35,941 nt of DNA, taken from Pirellulales bacterium (GTDB lineage Bacteria > Planctomycetota > Planctomycetia > Pirellulales > UBA7805). The notes below the pieces were generated by a model. That model was not told the DNA's origin, searched no databases, and saw nothing but the letters and a program-made list of their open reading frames with translations. The position numbers were made by a program, and so were the translations under genes. Location of the stretch: contig JASMGX010000015.1 of assembly GCA_030751095.1 (NCBI GenBank), positions 1 to 35,941 of the forward strand, in the 5' to 3' direction. This document shows, in pieces, positions 31,289 through 35,941 of this stretch. Every line of letters begins with the position of its first letter. Within the stretch, counting starts at the first letter, position 1.

Positions 31289-32623
31289 ATGCCTAAAATT
31301 GAAGCCTTTGCCGGACTCCGCTACGACCTCGGCCACGTCGGCGCGTTGAGCAATGTCGTGGCTCCCCCTTACGACGTGATCGATCCTGCGATGCAGGATA
31401 GGCTTTACAAAAAACACCCGGCCAATGTTGTCCGGCTGATTCTCAACCGGACCGAACCGGGTGATGATGAACATGAAAATAACTACGCCCGCGCAGCACG
31501 CTTTCTTCGCAATTGGCAGCAGGAAGGGGTCCTTTTTCAGGAGCCCGATCCGGCGGTCTATGTCTACCATCAAATTTTTGAGCAGGAGGGTCATTCCTTG
31601 ATCCGCCGAGGTTTCATGGCCCGCTGCGGACTCGAACGGTTTGGTGAGGGGAATATCTATCCGCACGAAGAGACGATGCCCGGTCCGAAAGCGGATCGCC
31701 TGAAACTGACCCGCGCCTGTGGGGCCAATCTGAGCCAGATCTTTGGCCTCTACCCGGACCCGGAATCCGAAGTCCAGGAGATTTTGGAGGAGGCTGTCCG
31801 AGGCGAAAGTCCCCTTGAGGCGACCGATGAATTAGGAGTCATTCACAGGATCTGGCCGATTACCGATGTGGCCGTTCTGAGCCGGTTGACCGCGGCCACC
31901 GGTCCCAAGCCGATGTTTATTGCCGATGGCCACCACCGGTATGAAACGGCCTGTAATTATCGGGATGAACTGGCTGCAGCGGGGAAATTGGGGCCGACAG
32001 ATCCCGCCAATGGTGTTTTGATGATGTGCGTCGGGATGAATGATCCGGGTCTGATCGTCCAGCCGACGCATCGCCTGTTCCGGGGCCTGCCCGAGTTGAG
32101 CGCCGAGGAACTGGCCGAGACGCTGGGCGACCATTTTTCGACGCATGTTGTTGGTGAGGGGACCGGGTTGGCAGAGAGGGTCTGGGAGGAGATAGAGACG
32201 GAAAATAGCCAGGGAACGATCGGATTATTTACAACCAAAGACCAGCGATGGACGCATGCGCGGATTACAGACACCGGCTCCGAGCGGATGGCTCAGCTGG
32301 CGCCGGATCACAGTCCCGACTGGCGGGAGTTGGGGGTGAGTATCCTACATCGGCTCATCGTTGACGACCTTCTCCACGCCGCCGGACACCCCAAGCCGGG
32401 CTACGTCCATACGGTTTCCGAGCTGGTTCAGGGGCTCAACGAAAATAGTGAGCCGGGGGGTGCGGGCGAAATCAGTGAGCCGTACCGCTTGGCGGCCCTG
32501 GTGATGCCCGCGACGATCGAGCATATCCGGAAGATCAGCGAACATGGTGAGCGGATGCCTGCCAAGAGTACCTACTTCTATCCCAAGCTGCTTGCCGGGC
32601 TCGTGATTCACGCCCATCATTAG
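31289..32623 (+). CDS. DUF1015 family protein
   Basis: This is a conserved cytoplasmic protein of the DUF1015 family (444 residues, full length). Family blocks visible are MPKIEAFAGLRYDLGHVGAL, SNVVAPPYDVIDPAMQDRLY, RRGFMARCGLERFGEGNIYP, HEETMPGPKADRLKLTRACG, the motif IADGHHRYETACNYRDELAA, and QPTHRLFRGLP. The DGHHR motif recalls that of SerK/SbnI-type ParB/Srx-fold kinases, so a related fold is possible; this is inference by eye. The function is otherwise not established to my knowledge. It lies 470 bases before parB, with parS between. There is a good promoter upstream (31165-31193). The start ATG 31289 lacks a strong ribosome site but matches the family N-terminus. Confidence 0.88.
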   Translation: MPKIEAFAGLRYDLGHVGALSNVVAPPYDVIDPAMQDRLYKKHPANVVRLILNRTEPGDDEHENNYARAARFLRNWQQEGVLFQEPDPAVYVYHQIFEQEGHSLIRRGFMARCGLERFGEGNIYPHEETMPGPKADRLKLTRACGANLSQIFGLYPDPESEVQEILEEAVRGESPLEATDELGVIHRIWPITDVAVLSRLTAATGPKPMFIADGHHRYETACNYRDELAAAGKLGPTDPANGVLMMCVGMNDPGLIVQPTHRLFRGLPELSAEELAETLGDHFSTHVVGEGTGLAERVWEEIETENSQGTIGLFTTKDQRWTHARITDTGSERMAQLAPDHSPDWRELGVSILHRLIVDDLLHAAGHPKPGYVHTVSELVQGLNENSEPGGAGEISEPYRLAALVMPATIEHIRKISEHGERMPAKSTYFYPKLLAGLVIHAHH

Positions 32624-32644
32624 CGCCCCGCAACGAGCACCTCT

Positions 32645-32668
32645 CGGGCGAGCGGGCGAGCGGGCGAT
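32645..32668. repeat. Tandem repeat, 8 bp x 3
   Basis: CGGGCGAG occurs twice exactly and a third time as CGGGCGAT, directly after the DUF1015 gene. Confidence 0.75.
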
Positions 32669-32730
32669 CTGTCATGTCTGTTTTCCCTACGACACTTCCG
32701 GAGCGAGTAGACCGCATTTGGCAAGATGGG

Positions 32731-32746
32731 TGTTTCACGTGAAACG
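32731..32746. promoter_or_regulatory. parS centromere-like site
   Basis: TGTTTCACGTGAAACG matches the bacterial parS consensus TGTTTCACGTGAAACA at 15 of 16 positions; only the last base differs. The central 14 bases are a perfect palindrome. It lies about 350 bases upstream of parB, whose product would load here and spread on the DNA. It is the only copy I saw in the window. Confidence 0.9.
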
Positions 32747-33093
32747 GGATACATGCGATAGAGGGGAACTTGGTGGCTGCTTTGGTAATATTCTGCGTGC
32801 TGTTTCTGCTTCCCGGAGCGAGAGGGCAGCGTCCTGTGCCCGGAAGAATGTTGTAGTTGCAGCGGTGCTGGCCGAAGGCTTTTTCTCTTTTTATCCGCCG
32901 CCCCCCTGTTCTGCTGCGGGTCTGGCCTCGACTCCCGCTCGCCAACTTTGCTAGACTCCGCGGCCGCGCTTGGGGTCCTGCAGGTTTTTGGGGGCCGATG
33001 CGTCGAAGCAACCGACGAAATTTTGGAGCCAGGCGGCTGCAACAGGTGGCTAGGATGCCGCCCGGTGGAAAACGTACAAGGAGCTAGGGCGGA

Positions 33094-34068
33094 ATGACAA
33101 AACCAGAAAAGAAGCCGACCGAACGAAGGCTTGGTCGCGGTCTAGAAGCCTTGCTCGGCCAGCCCGGTGTTCCCGCCGAGGCGTCCGGGAAGGTTCCGCA
33201 GCCGCAGTCGATTCCTGCCGAGCCGCTCGCGGACGGGCATCTCATTAGTCTCAACGTCTACGAAGTCGATACCAATCCCTACCAGCCCCGGACCGAGTTC
33301 GACGAGGACGAGATTGCCTCGCTCGCCGAAAGCTTGGGCGATCATGGCCTTTTGCAGCCGATTGTCGTCCGGCGTGATGGGAATCGCTACCAGCTTATTT
33401 CTGGAGAACGCCGCTGGCGGGCAGCAATCCGAGCGGGTTGGTCGGAGGTGCCGGCGACGGTCCGAGAGGCGGACGACCAGCAAGTCGCAGAAATGACCAT
33501 CGTCGAGAACCTGCAACGCAAGGATCTCGGCCCCCTCGAGAAAGCGGCCTCTTTCCGCCAGTATCTCGATCGTTTTAATGCCTCGCAGGAGGAATTGGCG
33601 CAGCGGCTCTCGATCGACCGGTCTACCGTCGCTAATCTAATTCGCCTGCTGGAATTGCCGGTATCGGTACAGCAGTTGATTCGGGCCGGCTCGTTGTCCG
33701 CCGGGCACGGTCGGGCCTTGTTGCCGCTCGGTGAGGAGCGTGAGCAGATTGCCATAGCCACGCGGGTCCATAAAGAGCAGTTGAGTGTGCGGGCTACCGA
33801 ACGCTTGATTGCGGAGTTGATTCGTGATGCAGATGAACCGCTCCAACTCGCCGATGGCAAAAAGCGCCCCAAACCCTCCGGTTCTAAGAGCCAGCACATA
33901 ACCTCCCTCGAACAACAACTCCGCGTCGCGCTCGGGACCGGAGTCGATATCCGGCAGGTATCTAAAGGCCGTGGCACGATTACCATTCACTTTACCAGTC
34001 CCGAAGAGTTCGACCGCCTGCATACTGACTTGTGCGGTCGCGACGGACGCTCCGCGAAGGCCGGCTGA
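33094..34068 (+). CDS. parB: Chromosome partitioning protein ParB
   Basis: ParB binds parS, loads as a CTP-dependent clamp and acts with ParA in chromosome segregation. The N-terminus RRLGRGLEALLGQPG is the ParA-contacting region. The CTP-binding ParB/Srx domain shows NPYQPRTEFDEDEIASLAES, LLQPIVVRRDGNRYQLISGE and the GERRWRA motif, then EMTIVENLQRKDLGPLEKA. A helix-turn-helix follows (SQEELAQRLSIDRSTVANLI). The C-terminal segment (ITSLEQQLRVALGTGVDIRQ and onward) is the dimerisation part. Length (324 residues) is normal. AAGGAG precedes the ATG at usual distance. A parS lies upstream. parA, which often sits directly before parB, is not here; the upstream neighbour is a DUF1015 gene. Confidence 0.97.
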   Translation: MTKPEKKPTERRLGRGLEALLGQPGVPAEASGKVPQPQSIPAEPLADGHLISLNVYEVDTNPYQPRTEFDEDEIASLAESLGDHGLLQPIVVRRDGNRYQLISGERRWRAAIRAGWSEVPATVREADDQQVAEMTIVENLQRKDLGPLEKAASFRQYLDRFNASQEELAQRLSIDRSTVANLIRLLELPVSVQQLIRAGSLSAGHGRALLPLGEEREQIAIATRVHKEQLSVRATERLIAELIRDADEPLQLADGKKRPKPSGSKSQHITSLEQQLRVALGTGVDIRQVSKGRGTITIHFTSPEEFDRLHTDLCGRDGRSAKAG

Positions 34069-34080
34069 GCAGAACCGCCA

Positions 34081-34104
34081 TATAGTGTACATAGGAACAC
34101 TATA
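34081..34104 (+). other. AT-rich hairpin after parB
   Basis: TATAGTGT and ACACTATA form an 8-bp stem with an 8-base loop, 12 bases after the parB stop. There is no T-run, so termination is uncertain. Confidence 0.4.
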
Positions 34105-34136
34105 GGTCCCACGCCGATCATTGAATTTTGCGGTTT

Positions 34137-34150
34137 GGGGCGATAGGATT
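34137..34150. repeat. Inverted copy of the tRNA-Pro 3' end
   Basis: GGGGCGATAGGATT is the exact reverse complement of AATCCTATCGCCCC (34241-34254) in the T arm and acceptor stem of the tRNA. The two are 90 bases apart. A promoter-like pair (TTGAAT at 34121, TAGGAT at 34144, 17-base spacing) overlaps this copy. Confidence 0.6.
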
Positions 34151-34181
34151 GGGCCTCCACAATCGAGGTTATTCACTTGTT

Positions 34182-34256
34182 CGGGGCGTGGCGCAGTCTG
34201 GCTAGCGCACCTGCTTTGGGAGCAGGGGGTCGTAGGTTCGAATCCTATCGCCCCGA
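34182..34256 (+). tRNA. tRNA-Pro (anticodon UGG)
   Basis: The acceptor stem CGGGGCG pairs with CGCCCCG. The anticodon stem-loop reads CCTGC-TTTGGGA-GCAGG, giving anticodon TGG, which reads proline codons CCA and CCG (and others by wobble). The T arm is GTAGG-TTCGAAT-CCTAT-like with the TTCGAAT loop. The length is 75 bases. No CCA is encoded, so it must be added after transcription. A good terminator follows 9 bases later. Confidence 0.97.
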
Positions 34257-34264
34257 CTCACAGA

Positions 34265-34301
34265 ACCGCTCAATCGCCCCTCGGGCAGCGAGCGGTTTTT
34301 T
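34265..34301 (+). terminator. Intrinsic terminator of tRNA-Pro
   Basis: ACCGCTC and GAGCGGT form a 7-bp stem enclosing a second GCCC/GGGC stem, followed by six T. It lies just before the convergent stop of the DUF6786-like gene. Confidence 0.88.
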
Positions 34302-34329
34302 GTTGCGCGGTTGTCTGCCGTGACGCGTA

Positions 34330-35514
34330 CTATTTGTTGCCGGCCGTGAGTCCCGCTTCGATCTCGGCGAGCGACACGCCAAGCGTCTGTCGCGCGATCG
34401 CGTCGAGCCCTTCCCGGTCCCCTTCAAAGTGAAAGGTTGTCTGGATGTGTGTGCCAGACGCACCGCTCTCAAGCGGCAGGGCGGGGCTCGAAGTTTCTAG
34501 CTCGTAAAAGGGCCCGAGCGGCGCAGCTCCCACCTCGGCGGGCCCATCGTTGTAGGCGTTGATCACATCGCCCGCGTAGGGCTGCTCCTGCAGTTCCCAC
34601 TTCGAGTTCACGTAGTCGGTCACTTCTGCGGCGGGCTGGTTGTACTGCACCACCGTCAGCACCCCGCGGGCCGCATCGTAGCTGCCGCAGAGCGGGGTCG
34701 ATCGCCGGGGACTCAGGCCGATTTTGCTGCGGTACTGCCCGTCTGCCGCGAAAAACAGCACCCCATCGGAAGCGCAAAGCCGATCAGCGGGAACCTTGCC
34801 AAAGTAGTCGTCGTTGACCACCGGACCGAGCGCCGCGGTGTCGCCCGCTTTGAAGGGAATCACCACTGTCGTCTTGGGGCCATGCTTGTACATCCCGAGC
34901 ATCCAGATCGAGAGCAAGCCCGATGGCTTGGACCAGTCGGTCGAGCCGATGTTCGTGAGCCAGTTCACCGTGCGGTAGGCCACGGCCGTGAGCGGCGTGT
35001 TGTCCAGTTTGAGCGCCCCTCGAATCGCATCCTCCGAAAGTAATTCCACCTCGCGCTCGATGCGAAACTCAAAGCGGGTCCCCGAATAATTCGTTAGCGC
35101 CGCTTCACGGCGGAACGAGGCACTTTGGCTGCTCTTTTCCACCACCGCAAACGGCTCGGTGTCGATCACCGGGGGGGTCCGCCACTCGGAAAAATCGAAC
35201 GTTGCCCCACGGTCAAAAAAGATGCTGAATTGTCCCCCCTCGGGGCCGAGCCAGAACCGTTCTTCGCCCCCAAAGACGTGGATCTGCGGCTGCTCTTTGC
35301 CGCTCTCGATCAGCCCATAGTTGATCCACCCGTAGCTGGTGCCTCCATTGCCGGTGGCACTGGAGGTCATCACCCGGCCCTGGTAGGCCGGCACGATGGC
35401 AACGCGCGGTCCGTCTGGCGAGTTTTCCAGGACGATCGTCTCCACGTGCGCGGCGAGGAATTTGGCATCCTCTCCAAAATTGCGTTCATCCGCTGCGGCC
35501 TGATAGGCAGTCAC
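34330..35514 (-). CDS. DUF6786-like protein of unknown function
   Basis: The 394-residue protein resembles a family annotated as DUF6786 in planctomycetes and Bacteroidota; I recall it by blocks such as VMTSSATGNGGTSYGWINYG, HVFGGEERFWLGPEGGQFSI, TVNWLTNIGSTDW and WMLGMYKHGPKTTVVIPF. The repeated beta pattern and Gly/Trp content suggest a sugar-binding beta-sandwich, similar to aldose-epimerase-like folds, but no activity is established. There is no signal peptide. It starts at GTG 35514 with GGGAGGA six bases upstream, a strong choice. The end of a sodium:solute symporter gene lies 86 bases upstream on the same strand, so a sugar-uptake operon is likely. The tRNA terminator and this stop are convergent. 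Confidence 0.8.
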   Translation of the reverse strand: MTAYQAAADERNFGEDAKFLAAHVETIVLENSPDGPRVAIVPAYQGRVMTSSATGNGGTSYGWINYGLIESGKEQPQIHVFGGEERFWLGPEGGQFSIFFDRGATFDFSEWRTPPVIDTEPFAVVEKSSQSASFRREAALTNYSGTRFEFRIEREVELLSEDAIRGALKLDNTPLTAVAYRTVNWLTNIGSTDWSKPSGLLSIWMLGMYKHGPKTTVVIPFKAGDTAALGPVVNDDYFGKVPADRLCASDGVLFFAADGQYRSKIGLSPRRSTPLCGSYDAARGVLTVVQYNQPAAEVTDYVNSKWELQEQPYAGDVINAYNDGPAEVGAAPLGPFYELETSSPALPLESGASGTHIQTTFHFEGDREGLDAIARQTLGVSLAEIEAGLTAGNK

Positions 35515-35600
35515 GATCGATCCTCCCAGAAAAAAACGCCAAAACTCGGTGTGTCATCCGCATCTGCCTGGGCAAATTGCAAGACATCTCCCGTGCCGCC

Positions 35601-35941
35601 TTAGCGGAACAAGTAATACAGGACTGCCATCCCTCCGAGCAGCAGCACGCTCAGCAGCTTGTAATTGCCGATTCCGGGCCACCCTTTTTCGCGGAGCGGT
35701 TCCAGTGGCGAGGACCAGTATAGTTTGCTCGATCGTTCCCTTTCGCCGGCCGGCCAGATGAGCGAAAAGACCACCTGTATCGCCACGCACGCGCAGAGCA
35801 GATAAAACGCCTTCATCATGAACGGAATCTGCTGCAAAAAGTCAAAAACCGGCTCCCCCTCGGTGCCGATCTTGCCGGCTACATACACCCCGGCCCCGAG
35901 CAGCGAGCCGAGCCAGAGGGTCCACTTGGCCGAGATGGCCG
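35601..35941 (-). CDS. Sodium:solute symporter (SSS family), C-terminal part, runs off right edge
   Basis: The ORF track shows only 35601-35888, but the frame stays open to the window edge (TLWLGSLLGAGVYVAG), so this is the C-terminus of a larger protein of the sodium:solute symporter type, many of which take up sugars or sialic acid. Two membrane helices are visible: FMMKAFYLLCACVAIQVVFS and, at the end, LLSVLLLGGMAVLYYLF. The soluble stretch between (SPLEPLREKGWPGIGNYK) is typical of the C-terminal region in planctomycete sugar symporters. Substrate is unknown. The DUF6786-like gene follows 86 bases downstream. The family call rests on this short part only. Confidence 0.7.
   Translation of the reverse strand, partial: AISAKWTLWLGSLLGAGVYVAGKIGTEGEPVFDFLQQIPFMMKAFYLLCACVAIQVVFSLIWPAGERERSSKLYWSSPLEPLREKGWPGIGNYKLLSVLLLGGMAVLYYLFR

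Larger units (their letters stand above)
32624..33093 (+). other. Intergenic region containing parS and a short tandem repeat
   Basis: This 470-base GC-rich gap before parB holds an 8-bp x3 repeat (32645-32668) and the parS site (32731-32746). AAGGAG for parB lies near 33077. The ORFs 32718-32954, 32857-33087 (plus) and 32535-33011, 32620-33042 (minus) show no family; the first simply reads through parS. No parA is present. Confidence 0.55.

Noticed and set aside
32718-32954. Plus ORF reading through parS (VFHVKR)
   Set aside because: The residues are simply the translation of the parS palindrome; the rest has no family and no ribosome site.
1-35941. CRISPR array, insertion sequence, prophage or integrase
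   Set aside because: No regularly spaced repeats, no transposase or recombinase motif and no long terminal inverted repeats were seen. The tandem repeats are too short and contiguous to be CRISPR.

Overview
The window looks like chromosomal DNA of a planctomycete (Planctomycetota, probably Pirellulales-like), though I could not run a taxonomic search. Supporting signs are a secreted cysteine-rich protein of the YTV type described in Rhodopirellula, a second very cysteine-rich secreted protein, an N-terminal zinc ribbon fused to a GYF-like domain, an apolipoprotein N-acyltransferase with a long insertion, an ExeA-like ATPase in a polysaccharide locus, and many single genes on alternating strands. 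No CRISPR array, insertion sequence, integrase or phage gene is visible. The window is mostly housekeeping with planctomycete-specific proteins between.

Layout. 1-2.5 kb (minus): partial membrane-anchored protein, a small uncertain reading-frame remnant, cupin, rsmD. 2.7-9.1 kb: secreted cyclophilin (plus) convergent with nadA (minus, stop codons overlapping), then pabA/trpG-type amidotransferase, moeA and lnt on plus. 9.3-10.7 kb: a consensus-like promoter, a coiled-coil membrane protein and a 75-residue membrane protein. 11.1-13.4 kb: YTV protein and a GT10 fucosyltransferase. 13.5-16.4 kb: amino-acid permease (minus) and a secreted protein with a C-terminal haem motif (plus), separated by a palindromic operator and a 31-bp tandem repeat. 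16.6-18.6 kb: zinc-ribbon/GYF protein and a P-loop ATPase with inserted membrane helices. 19-21.5 kb: carA, a cysteine-rich secreted protein with a strong terminator, and a small membrane protein. 21.6-28.6 kb (minus): Na/Pi cotransporter, TlpA-like lipoprotein, sugar-nucleotide epimerase, and a coupled three-gene polysaccharide module (Wzz-like protein, ExeA-like ATPase, kinase homologue without a P-loop). 28.8-34.1 kb (plus): trpF, ahcY, DUF1015, a parS site and parB. 34.2-35.9 kb: tRNA-Pro(UGG) with terminator, then on minus a DUF6786-like protein and the end of a sodium:solute symporter.

Working together. The three-gene module and the epimerase probably serve surface polysaccharide synthesis, and the GT10 enzyme may decorate a glycan. 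parB has a near-perfect parS (15 of 16 bases) about 350 bp upstream, but no parA is present. The symporter and DUF6786-like gene look like a sugar-uptake pair. Short tandem repeats occur in at least four intergenic regions (31 bp x2, 14 bp x3, 13 bp x2, 8 bp x3).

Limits: all calls come from reading the sequence and the ORF track. Promoters were matched by eye to sigma70-like consensus, and planctomycete promoters are poorly defined.
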